Shown piece after piece: positions 44,965 to 56,900 of a DNA stretch of 64,000 nucleotides. Each line of letters begins with the position of its first letter. The stretch's first letter is position 1. Both the position numbers and the translations under genes were made by a program. The stretch comes from Bretschneidera sinensis (lineage: Eukaryota > Streptophyta > Magnoliopsida > Brassicales > Akaniaceae): contig CM043705.1 of the NCBI GenBank assembly GCA_023935145.1, forward strand, positions 56,824,084-56,888,083, read 5' to 3'. The notes under the pieces are model-generated. The model was not told where the DNA came from, searched no databases, and worked only from the letters and a program-made list of their open reading frames with translations.

Positions 44965-45482
44965 TGTTGATGTCGAAAATCTATCACTGAGCTAGAGGTC
45001 TGAAATCTTAAGGTCTGCACAGAAAAAGAATGATGAACTAAACAGTCACCGGAGGAAGAGGGGGTCACACCTCCGAGGACTCTCCGATGCCTTTGTTATT
45101 CCAAGGTTTTGAGAGAGAAAAATGAGGGTAGGAATAGTGGTAGTAGTGTTTTATCGTGAACGAATGAATTGTGTATGTTGTAATCTGCATACCTTGGACA
45201 TTTTTATAGTGGTTTAGGAAATAAGTTCGTCACGTGCTCAGGACAACGCGATTCTTGAAATTTGACATTCCTTTTGAAGAGTCTTGTTACGTGTTCAGAG
45301 ACGACGCAATCCCTGAAATCTCACTTCCATTTTTGTGTGTGAGAAGTTTGTGAGTGATTACGACTTCATCATTTGCTATGCTACATGCCCATCATTAATG
45401 CAGCTACGTGTCATCAAGTCATTGAAGAGAGAGTTATCCACGTGTCATCAAGTTATTAGAGAGTGAATTATCTACTACATCA
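44965..45482 (-). repeat. 5' LTR of the Tat-like element
   Basis: 518 bp, partner of 31574-32075. A minus-strand TATAAAAA at 45201-45208 could serve as the TATA box. Confidence 0.9.
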
Positions 45483-45487
45483 GTATG

Positions 45488-46917
45488 CTTCCATGAACTC
45501 TTTTTTTAATCCTCCATGAAAATTTTATAATAACAACTTGGTGCATCAAGCATGTGTTAGGTGTCCTAATTTATTAGGCAACCAAATGTATCCGATACTT
45601 TTGATCTGGTTAATTTTTTGATACATACAAACCATCATGGCCATATATGTCGATAAAAACTTAAAATAAATTTCATGGGTGTGATCATGATCCACAAGGA
45701 GTTATTTGCATTCACTGAAAAATTGAACTTATAACTTATGTTAGCGAAGACTTGTTCTACCATTAAGTTAACCCCCTTTTAATTTAGACATCTATCTTCT
45801 TACATGATAAAAAAAAAAAAAAAAAAAAGTGATCGTATAATTTTATTGCATAATGTGACTAAAAAAATTGAACCATCATATTTTTCTCTGATTATAAAAA
45901 TATGATTCCAACAAACGCCAAGACTTAACATAATATTTTTGTATCATTCTGTCTTTTGTGAAAACTTTGTGTTTTGTTTTATTCTTTGGAGATGATATCT
46001 TTTTGTCTACATGTGTCCGTTGTACCTAAAGAAGGATGGCTTCAATGAAACAGGCACAAAAGTGTAAAAAAAAGAAAATAAAAAGAGAGTAGAAAACAGC
46101 AATTGTCAAAGGATTAGGTAGAACTAACACTTCATTGAATGACTCGTGAAGTTGTCATTCTGTATATGATTCAATGACTCGTGATTTCATGAACATGAGA
46201 AAGTGCATAATACTTGCCTAGGTGTCACTAGTATAAAACTATAAATAGTTAGCTAGCCTTTCACGAAGCTCACGTGCCTGTGGCGCGTGATTTTGTGAGG
46301 TACTTGCGCTGGTCTACCATAATAAACGTGGTCAACATCGAAGTTTTCAAATTTCGAGTGTTTGAATTCAGAGCCAAGTTGACTTTCATTTCATTTACTT
46401 TGTGGGGAACCCGCTTGCAATTTATTATGATAGTTCACGTAGCGTGCGATCAAGATTGCATTTCCTTTGTTTTTGTTTGCTTATACTATCAAGTATTCAG
46501 CTAGCGAGCTGTAAAATGAATATCGATGCTTCACTTCTATGGAAAATTTTCACTCTTCTTACATCTCTGGTTCTCTCAACTGAAATGGGTTCTCTTCTTT
46601 TTTAAAAATTCTTCTCATTTTCCCGTTAATTCTTAGGTTTCTATCTCTTTCCCGGAAAAATATTTTCTTATAGGTATTTGAACTTAATTTGTTAAAACAG
46701 ACCAGACTTTGCTTTTTTGTTTGTTGAATTGTTTTGATGTGGAACCCATTCCTCCTCATGTTCATAAATGACTTTAAATGCAGTTTTTGGTAGTTTATGC
46801 TAAATATTTATAACTACTTTTATAGTAACTCCTAAACAAGCAGCCAATGTGATTTATTATTCCAATAGCTCTCTTGAAGTTAAGGTTCAGGTTTTGCAAT
46901 TAATTCTTGGCTGAGAA
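45488..46917. other. Intergenic region upstream of the receptor-like kinase
   Basis: AT-rich, with an A run at 45809-45828. No gene is recognised. The final few hundred bases should hold the promoter and 5' UTR of the gene starting at 46918. Confidence 0.45.
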
Positions 46918-49900
46918 ATGGAGAATTTCCAGATTTCTTATTGTTCTTTGCTTTCTCTCATTTTCATTGTTCTTGTTCGACTTTCAATTGGCCAACTGAC
47001 CCAAAGTGAAACCAGAATTCTTTTTCAAGTTCAAAACATCCTTGAATATCCTCAAGTTCTTCAAGGATGGACAAACTGGACAAACTTCTGTTACCTGCCT
47101 CCCTCTCCTTCTCTCAAGATTGTTTGCACAAATAATAGCGTTACCGAATTAACTGTCATTGGAAACAAGACCTCCCCTGCTCACAGCCCAAAACCAATTA
47201 CTTCAATGAACTTTCCAATTTCTCAACAGACATTGTCTGATCAATTCTCTATTGATTCATTCTTTACTGTTCTGACAAACCTTTCAAACTTGAAAGTATT
47301 GTCTTTGGTTTCATTGGGGTTATGGGGTCCTTTACCTGCCAAGATCAACAGGTTCCTGTCACTTGAAGCTCTTAATATCAGCTCAAATTTCATTTATGGG
47401 GAAATTCCTCGAGAGATCGCGTCATTCAAGAATCTGAAAAGTCTTGTTTTGGCTGATAATTTGTTCAATGGGAGTGTTCCAGATCTTAAAAGCTTGGCAG
47501 TACTTGAAGAGCTGAATTTGGATGGTAACCATCTGGGGCCTAACTTTCCCTCACTGAACAACAATCTTGTGAGTGTTGTTTTGAGAAATAATTCTTTTAG
47601 ATCTGAAATTCCTTTACAACTCAACAAATTCAATCAGCTTCAGCAATTAGACATCTCTTCAAATAAATTTGTTGGACCAATCCCATTTTTCCTGTTTTCT
47701 CTGCCTTCAATTCAAAATCTTAGTTTGGCTAAGAACCAATTAAGTGGAGCCTTTCCAGTTAATGTATCTTGCAGTGCTAAGCTTAAATTCGTAGACATTT
47801 CTCGCAATCTTCTTACAGGAAAACTCCCCTCTTGCATTGCTTCGAATTCTTCTAATCGTATGGTCATTAGTTCATGGAATTGTTTGTCAAGTGAGAATTC
47901 AAAATACCAGCATCCTCATTCATTTTGCCATAAAGAAGCATTGGCTGTTAAGCCTCCTACTAAAACCCAGGAGGAAAAATCCAGCATCAAACTAGGCCTA
48001 ATACTTGGTATCATAGGAGGTGTTGTGGGGATTTTAGGAGCTTTTGGGTTGTTGGTTTTTGTCATCATCAGAAAATCAAAAACAGCGAAAGCTGATGATA
48101 ACAAGTTTGACAGATCTATTGCTGATAAAATCTCTGTTCGTCGCTCCCCAAAGCCGACAATTGAATCAAGTAAGGCTACCTTCTGCTTCTGTTTTATGCT
48201 GCTGGATTAACTTTCTATCAAATTCATATCCTGGTGTCAAATTATGTTAATAATAGAAACAAATAATCGATAGATCATACAAAATTTACCTGGTTTGTAT
48301 ATAAAATTCTTACATCCATAGGCGATGATAAGAAAGATTTGAAGTACCAAATTGTCGAAACATAGAATTTTCGAAGCCCTAATCCTCAATATACCCAATT
48401 TAAACTATACAAACTGAACAGGGAAAATACAAAATCCTAATATTAGATTTGAGCTTAAAGAATATAAGCCATATTTAACAAATTAGAAATGAATTCGTGT
48501 TGTACACAGGGCGAGTGCCTCAGACAATGAGATCAGCTGCAATTGGACTACAACCATATCGCATATTCAACTTGGAGGAAATCGAAGATGCAACAAACTA
48601 CTTCGACCCCACAAATCTGGTGGGAGAAAGATCTGAGAGACAGGTAAAGGACTTGCAGTATGATGCTTGTTGGGTATAATGCAAGGTTTAGAACTCATTA
48701 AAATCTATTCATTCTCCAATGTTTACAGCTCTATAAAGGTTGGCTTACAGATGGAACAGTAGTCATTGTGAAATGTTTTAAGTTAAAGCAGAAGAGTTTG
48801 CCTCAAAGCTTGATGCAGCAGATGGAGGTATTATCAAAGCTGAGGCATCGGCATTTGGTCAGTGTTCTTGGACATTGCATTGCTACTTATCAAGACCATC
48901 CTCATACAGCCAGCTGCACTATCTTTGTTGTCCTCGAACAGATCGCGAACGGATCATTAAGAGACTATCTCACAGGTAAAAAAGCAAACAGCAAATAACA
49001 TATTGTGAAATGAACCTTAAACTTCTATTGTTGAACGATTGTAGCTTAAAACTGTTTTGATTTGGAAGATTGAAGAAAGAAGGAGATGCTGAAATGGCCA
49101 CAGAGAATGGCAATAACTATTGGTGTTGCAAGAGGGATTCAATTCTTGCACACAGGAGTTGCACCTGGCATTTTTGGAAATAATTTAAAGATTGAAAATG
49201 TTTTGTTGGATGATAGTCTCACTGCAAAAATTAGTGGATATAACATTCCCCTGGCATCTAAGGTGAGAAGTGTGAGAAAGCTGATATTTATTTATTTTTA
49301 ACTGAATTTGCATCAGTCATATGAAGAGAATTCTAGACAATATAAATATGATTGGTAGGAGAGAAAAGCAAGACAAAGGAAAAATGAGAAGAAAAGTAAA
49401 AAAATCTATCTTTACTCTGTGTTTGATAGAAAAGATGGAAAAATAAAAAGAACAAAGAAAAAGACATAATTTAATTCATTTTACTTTTAATTCTCTAAGC
49501 TTACTGATTTGAGAGGATTGACAGTTGTAACTTGAAGAAAAGTAGAGGAAAATATGGATTACTCACACTTTTCTAAAGTGCTTTTCTATTCCTTATCTTT
49601 CTCTTCCCTGTACCTTCCTTCTACTTTTCCTCCCTAATAATCATACAACCTATAAGTCAATCTAGGCAGTTCTTCATGTTAATTATTGCTTTTAAAAAAT
49701 TTTGCAGATAGGATCAGAAAGCCCTCTTCATGGACATGATGCAGCCAATCCTGCTAGGTATATCATCTCTTTTCCTGTCTTCTCCATCCCCTTATCTTCT
49801 GTTACAGCATCTAAGCTATAAGAAACCTTTATCGCAGCAATGAGAATGCAGAGAAGGAAGATGTTTATCAGTTTGGAGTTCTTTTACTTGAGATTATTAC

Positions 49901-50262
49901 TGGCAGATTGATTACGTCCACTGTTGAATTGGATGATCTAAAGCTTCAGGTATGCTATTTAATCCTTGCCTAATACGTTTATATTTCACTAAACTCAATC
50001 CCATTTGTTATTTATCTGTTGATTCTCTTCACAGCTGGAAAGGAGCTTAGCAGAAGGAGCATCTAAATTACGGAGTTTAATAGATCCCACGGTGAAGGGA
50101 ACCTATGCATATGAATCACTAAGAACTGCAGTTGAATTCACCATCAACTGTCTCTGCAAAGATCCAAGCATGCGCCCTTCAATAGAAGATGTTATTTGGA
50201 ATTTGCAGTATACCATTCAAGTTCAGGAAGGATGGACCAGTAGTGGTAACCTCAGTACATAA
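46918..50262 (+). CDS. LRR receptor-like protein with inactive kinase domain; apparent premature stop
   Basis: Seven exons: 46918-48169, 48510-48643, 48729-48975, 49069-49262, 49708-49757, 49838-49949 and 50035-50262 (739 codons with stop). Residues 1-25 are a signal peptide (SLLSLIFIVLVRLSIG). The ectodomain has LRRs (LSLVSLGLWGPLPAKI, LNISSNFIYGEIPREI, LDISSNKFVGPIPFFLF). A transmembrane helix follows near residue 365 (LGLILGIIGGVVGILGAFGL). The kinase-like domain keeps the ATP-site lysine (VVIVKCFKL) but has APGIFGNNLKIENVLLD instead of HRD and ISGYN instead of DFG. This is typical of the At3g03770-like inactive LRR receptor kinases. The only exon 4 acceptor keeping frame (AG at 49067-49068) reads GAT TGA, a stop at 49071-49073 where relatives have DW. 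The allele may be null, or splicing may differ. Confidence 0.85.
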
Positions 50263-50925
50263 ATGTAAAAACTTATTGAATTTTGTCATACCACTGTGAA
50301 CTCTTTATGGTTCTTTGTACCAAAGTTTCATGACTCAACAATAAAATTTGTATGCTTGATTCTAGGGTGCCTCGAGGAAATTTTTTTTTTTGTTTGTGGA
50401 AAACACATTTATTTGATGATAAATTTTTACATTTAATGATAAAAATAAAAACATTGATGTTAAAAAAAAATTACCACCAAATAAATGCCTTTACCACAAA
50501 AAAACAACAAACCTTTTTCTTTGAAAGGCATCCGAGTAACCACCAACTTGTAATTCTTTTCACAGTAAATATTAAGTTTTTACCCTTTTACGGAGCCCAG
50601 ATTCTACATGGTTGTCAATATGCTCGTCCTTTCCTCCTGACTTGAGCAGTATTGTTCCGAAAATCATTCTATCAATACCGGTACTCATATTTGCCATCAT
50701 TCTGAATCTCAGTACTAAGAAAAACTTTTTCATGTACACTAACTCCTAATGAAAAGCAATGCAGCAAGTACAACAAACATTGTGATAAAGAGGGGTGAAT
50801 ATCTATCCTTATAAGCCAGGCAAACATATCAAGTCAGAGTTGGAAACACAAATTTGAAAGTTACAATGTTATTTAGACAGGCCAGTGGACTACTTTTGAA
50901 GTTCCATAAATTAAACCAGGAGTAA
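50263..50925. other. Convergent 3' regions of the receptor-kinase and E2 genes
   Basis: The two genes face each other with 663 bp between stop codons, which must hold both 3' UTRs. Nothing else is recognised. Confidence 0.5.
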
Positions 50926-53900
50926 TTAATCAGCAGTCCAACTCTGCTCAACAATCTCACGTACTCTCCTGTTGTATTCACGCTTGTTCTCGCTAAACAT
51001 CCGTGCAGCTTCTGAATTTGCAGGAGAGTTTGGATTTGGGTCACAAAGCAATGACTGCAACCAGAAAATAGTACAGCTTATAATATCAAACTAACAGATT
51101 GAGAGAGAGATTTTCCATAATAAACCCATCAATACCAAACATAGTCACCTTAATGTATAAATGAGTTAATAACTCTAGTGAAGAAGTACCTTCCAAAAAG
51201 ACTAGTAAAGAACTAGAATGAAATATACTTCTTAGGCCCATTTTTAAATTGCAAATGCAAAGATGAAACATAAAGTCTTGGAAATCACCTTGACAAGATG
51301 CCCAGGTGATGATCTTCCAAACACCCAAGTCTAGAATGACTTGTAGAAAGAAATACAGCAATCGAAAGCAAGAAAGAAAAGAACACAAGCGATTTGTTGT
51401 CGAGGTTCGGCAATATGCCTATGTCCCTGTGAGTTCCTCTGAACTCTCTGCACTAAATCAATGGTTCTTTACAATTCAGCAACCCTCTCCAAGAAACCCA
51501 AGTTCTTGAAGAAATCAAGAAGAGAAGATGAAAAGATAAGAACTATTACAATGCTCTCTATCTATACTACTCTCTCTTCTTTACAGCCAGCCTCTCTACA
51601 ATGAGTCCCTCTTGTATGTCTGTGTCTTTACACTCTCACACAAATCTCTCATTCACGCACGTCTCACAAGTTATTTCACATCTTACTTGTGTTATCACAC
51701 ACTTAAGATTGAACCTAGATGACCCTTTATATAGTGCACCACTTCTTGTCCAATCTTGTGTGTCATTCTCCACCCTTAGATCTTGATGACCAATCAACCA
51801 CGGCCCTCCATCAATCCTAAGTGATGCTGTGCGTTTTAACCTTGCATCCACGCACTTAACAAGAGGCTGAAACAAGCTGTCCATGTGTGCATCAGTGTGC
51901 CTAGCGCCTAGGCACTGAACAGGGGGCGGTGCGGCGCTAGGCAAAGCACCCTTTTCACCACGTGCTGGGCGGTGCGGCGCTGGTAAGGGAGAGGTGCGAC
52001 GCTGCCCGCCACCAGAACTTCCTCCTTGCTGGGTGGTGCGGCGCTGGTGAGGGAGAGGTGCGGCGCACACTGGTGCTGGCCCCCTCATAGCTGTGCGCAC
52101 TCTTTTGCCTTGCTGAATAGAGGTGTGCACACACACCCAAAGTGATGCACACACGTGTGCAGTCCTTTAATATGCTGAAATTAATTCTTCCACCCTTGTT
52201 TAAACCTTAGACAAATACCAACAATCTCTACCTTTGTCTAAGCGTTTAAACCCGAACCATTGTGCAGAGAACTTCAGGATCCAAACTCATCTTGAGTCAT
52301 CATTCAACCGACTCCAATCCTAAGAAGTCCAAGGCAATGATTGGACCTTCTTAGAGGTAGAACCTTGGTGCCTAAATCTGCAGGACTTTCCTCCGTGGTC
52401 TTCTTGTCAACATGAATGCATCCTTTCGTACTATTTTCCGGAATGTAACGATACCGAACATCCATATGTTTCGTCCCCTCATGGAACACCGGATTCCTCC
52501 ACAAGTGCCACGCACTTTGGCTATCCAAAGACACCACCACCTACTCTTTCAGGACCTCCCACTCGTCCAACAACCCTTTGCACCCCATAGCCTCCTTTAT
52601 GGCTTCCGTAGCCACTATGCATTTTGCCCCGGTTGTTATGAGTGCTACTACCGGCTGCCACTAAGCCTTCAAGTACATCAGCAACCACTTCATCCCAAGC
52701 CAATGCTTCTTTCCGGGACTACTCACAAATCTGTTGAGAACACCCATTGCCCAAGAAACCCTTAACCAGTTTCTCTCCTTTTCTTGGATTATACACATCC
52801 CAAGGATCTTTTGTGTAAGGCTGAGATCCTTCCTCTCGAACTCCTCACTGAGTTGAGATGTAAACCTTTCCATCCTCTTCCCGCTGTTCCGAACCAACAG
52901 CACATCAATGACATAGATGAGGATACTCGCCATCTTCTCCACCTTGTGAAATCTACGTCTCTTCTTCGTGTGAACCCCTTCGCCACCAGCCTAGCCTTGT
53001 TCCGGACTTCATCGCCTGGAGGGTACCCCTATTTGATCTTGTAAGTCCACTTACAATCCACAACTCTCTGATTTCCCATAATGTGCACCAATTCCCAGAA
53101 GTTGTTCTTCCTCAAAGAATCCATTTCTTCCTCCATAGCTAGCTTCTATCTTGGCGAATCTTTACATATGTAAGTTTCTTGTTCACTCATCTCTCCTTCT
53201 GTCCAAGGAGCTGCTACATCCGTAGCATCTGCAAACCCATATCTTGAAGGTGGTCCGACTAGTCTTCTTTCCCGGTCTCTTGTGAGCTGATAGTCCTTCC
53301 GACTCCCGTCATCATCAACTTCCAGTTCAACCTCCTCACGAGTGTCCTGAGCTTGGCATTCATCAATGGGCTCTACTTAGTCTGAACCCTCTTAGCTTCC
53401 TTGCTCTACCTGAACCGAATTCTCCTTGATGCTATGCTCCACAAATACCGAACTGGTTTGCTCACTAGCCCCTGCAGGGTTAGTTTTCTCCAAGTAGGGA
53501 AATAACAATTCATTAAAAATAACATCCCTACTTATTATAAGTCTCAATCCTTCTTGTTCTAAGGACCACAACCTATACCCCTTAGCCCCTTCCCCATATC
53601 CTAGAAACACATATTTTCTAGATCCTGGACTAAGTCTATCATCCTTTTGTTGTGCATATGCAGCACACCCAAAAGTCCTAAGGTTGTCCAACTCATGGGG
53701 TTTTCCACTCCACATCTCCTTGGGAGTCTTATGGTACACAATCCTAGAGGGTGATCTATTAACCAAATACGCAGCAGTAGACACCACTTCCCCCCAAAAA
53801 CATTTGGGTAATCCGGATCCATTTAACATGCACCTAGCCTTTTCCATAAGGGTCTTATTCATCCTCTCAGCAACTCCACTTTGCTGAGGGGTTTTCACAA

Positions 53901-56900
53901 CTGTTCTATGTCTTAGAATCCCATTTAACCTACAGAATTCATCAAATTCTTTGTTAAAACATTCTAAGCCATTATCGGTTCTTATCCCCTTAACTACTCT
54001 ACCCATTTGAGTCTCCACCAGCTTTTTCCATACCACTAACTTATTCAAAGCATCTGATTTATTTCTAACCAAATAAACCCAAATCTTTCTTGAATAATCA
54101 TCAATTAAAGACAAAAAGTAAAAGTTACCTCCCTGTGTTGGTGTCCTTGCTGGTCCTCAAAGGTCTGCATGAATGTAGTCAAGAATGCCCTTAGACTTGT
54201 GCACTCCGGTGTTGAAGTTGACCCGGTGTTTCTTCTCAAGAACACAACACTCGCAGAAATCAAGTTCTTCTACTTTGTTTCCACCAAGTAGGCCATCCTT
54301 GCTGAGAACTTGCAGGCCCTCTTCGCTCATATGTCCCAAGCAAGTGTGCCAAAGGGCTGCCTCATCCATCCCAGCTATCAAGCTTTGCTACTTGATCCTT
54401 GATCTCCATGTCTCCGATCATCTCATAGAGTCCATCCTTCATTGCTGCTTTGATCACTACCAAAGATCCCTTGGCTACCTTGATCTTTCCACCATCTATT
54501 TTGCATGTGTATCCCATGGAATCCAGCTGCCCCAATGAGATCAAATTCCTTCTCAAATCCGGGAGATATCTCACATCTTTCAGTAGCCTTGTCATTCCAT
54601 CAAACATCCTCACCTGGATGTCATGCCCCTCACTTGGTAAGAAATATCATTCCCCAAGAAAACCCTTTCATCATTGGTTTCCTTGAAATTCTTGAACCAA
54701 CTTCGGTGAGGGCACATGTGATGAGTGCACCCGGAATCCAAGATTCATTTCCTGCTGTCTTCTTGCCCCTTGCTCACACTTGAGCACACAACAAGAACAT
54801 CATCATCTTGCTGTTCTGTCTTGGCAACCAAAGCCTCTCCATTCTTGGTATGGCTTCTTCCTCTATCCCTTGTCATCTTCTTGCAATCTTTCTTGACATG
54901 AGCCTCCTTATGGCAGTAGTAGCAACTCTTCTCTCCAAATCTCGGTTTGGAGTGCTCTCTCCCATGGCTCTCTCCTCTACCTCTGTCCCGGTTGTAGCCA
55001 TGTATGTTGCTGTGCATTCTCCCATAGCTCTCTCCTCTACCTCTGTCCCGGTAGTAGCCATGGTTGCTGCCATACCGAGTTGTTGGCCTTCTTTTAAAGA
55101 ACAACCCTTCACCACTTGATGCACTCCTTATCTTGGCATCAAGATTATCTTGCAACTCTTTATTAGGATCAAATTTAAAAGAAAAGATTCGTTTATGAAG
55201 ATACCTCTTATCCAATAGAGTCTTGGCAAGAAACAACTCATCTAGTTTCTTCTAAATTGCAGCTGGATCTTCCGAGTCTCCGCACTCCCTTGTGACATTA
55301 TCCGACATGTGCAAGAAGACGATGCTGTAAGTCATCTTCTTTATCTCAATCCGCTGGTCCTCCGTGACACTTGCTGGAAAAGCATCATCTTCTCCAAGAG
55401 CCAAGTCCACTTTCTGTTGCACTAGAACCGCCTTGATCTTCCGCTTCCACAGGGAAAAATCTCCCTTTCCATCAAACTTCTCAATACCAAAATTTGAACT
55501 CATCTTGCGGAGATCCCTTGATTTATGCAGCACCCACAAATGCTTTCCAATTTCTTTTAAACCTCAATAACACAGATCGAAGATTGATCTCAATACCGTT
55601 CTTGAATCACCCTCAAGAACACGATCAGATCTTGATTTTTCCTCCGTTCTTGAATCACCCTCAAGAACACGATCAGATATTGATCTTAACTCCGTTCTTG
55701 ATTTACCTCAAGAACACAATCAGATATATATCTTAACTCCGTTCTTGAATCACCCAAGAAGTTGACCCTTGGAGTCTTGCTCCAATACCTTCTTGTTCTT
55801 GCTTCGACACCCAGCTGTGCTAGCTCTGATACCACTGTTGGAAATCACCTTGACAAGATGCCCAGGTGGTGATCTTCTAAACACCCAAGTCTAGAATAAC
55901 TTGTAGAAAGAAATACAGCAATCGAAAGCAAGAAAAAAAAGAACACAAGCTATTTGTTATCGAGATTCGGCAATGTGCCTACGTCCCCGTGAGTTCCTCT
56001 GAACTCTCTGCACTAAATCAATGGTTCTTTACAATTTAGCAACCCTCTCCAAGAAACTCAAGTTCTTGAAGAAACCAAGAAGAGAAGATGAAAAGATAAG
56101 AACTATTACAATGTTCTCTATCTTTACTACTCTCTCTTCTTTACAACCAGCCTCTCTACAATGAGTCCCTCTTGTATGTCTGTGTCTTTGCACTCTCACA
56201 CAATTCTCTCATTCACACACGTCTCACAAGTTACTTCACATCTTACTTGTGTTATCACACACTTGAGATTGAATCTAGGTGACCCTTTATATAGTACACC
56301 ACTTCTTGTCCAATCTTGTGTGTCATTCTCCACCCTTAGATCTTGATGACCAATCAACCATGGCCCTCCATCGATCCTAAGTGATGCTGTGCGTTTTAAC
56401 CTTGCATCCACGCACTTAACAAGAAGCTGAAACAAGCTGTCCATGTGTGCATCAGTGTGCCTAGCACCTAGGCACTGAACAAAGGGCGGTGCGGCGCTAG
56501 GCAAAGCACCCTTTTCACCACTTGCTGGGCGGTGCGGCGCTGCCCTCCACCAGGACTTCCTCCTTGCTGGGCGGTGCGGCGCACACTGGTGCTGGTTCCC
56601 TCACAGCTGTGGGCACTCTTTTGCCTTGCTGAACAGAGGTGTGCACACACACCCAAAGTGATGCACACACATGTGTGCACTCCTTTAACATGCTGAAATT
56701 AATTCTTCCACCCTTGTTTAAACCTTAAACCATGTTTAAACTTTAAACCATAGACAAATACCAACATAAAGAAGTATAAACAAACTATGGCTTTACTGTT
56801 TCAAGAATCTGCCAGCAGTATTCTTTAACATAAATAAAATTCAAACTCTATATCATAATGACAGCCAACACAACAAAAAAAATTTTTATAAAAAAAATCA

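Larger units (their letters stand above)
31574..45482 (-). mobile_element. Ty3/gypsy Tat-lineage-like retrotransposon with antisense ORF, interrupted by another element
   Basis: LTRs 31574-32075 and 44965-45482 start TGTTGATG and end CTACTACATCA. The flanks gtacg (31569-31573) and gtatg (45483-45487) match at four of five bases, consistent with an old target duplication. The primer binding site TGGCGCCATCCATGGGAA beside the right LTR fixes the minus orientation. On the minus strand come gag (43700-44440 and 36400-36690, split by a nested element), protease and the first part of reverse transcriptase (35205-36060). Pol is then truncated. Beyond it, on the opposite strand, lies an extra ORF (33410-35190), and a 48-bp minisatellite lies next to the 3' LTR. 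An antisense ORF between pol and 3' LTR is described for Tat-lineage elements. Confidence 0.88.
51276..56766 (-). mobile_element. Ty1/copia LTR retrotransposon, copy 2, inside the E2 gene intron
   Basis: LTRs 51276-52223 and 55836-56766 flank minus-strand gag, integrase and reverse transcriptase/RNase H pieces. A perfect 5-bp target duplication, taaag, lies at 51271-51275 and 56767-56771. The primer binding site TGGTATCAGAGC at 55823-55834 marks the right LTR as 5'. The left LTR begins TCTTGG rather than TGTTGG, one substitution from the family end. It is the same family as 2672-8306, with the same order and LTR text. It lies in the same transcriptional direction as the host gene. Confidence 0.95.

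Noticed and set aside
51636..52154. A 172-codon open frame in the copia LTR
   Set aside because: It lies wholly in the LTR, with a paralogous, disrupted version in the partner LTR; it reflects GC-rich LTR sequence.
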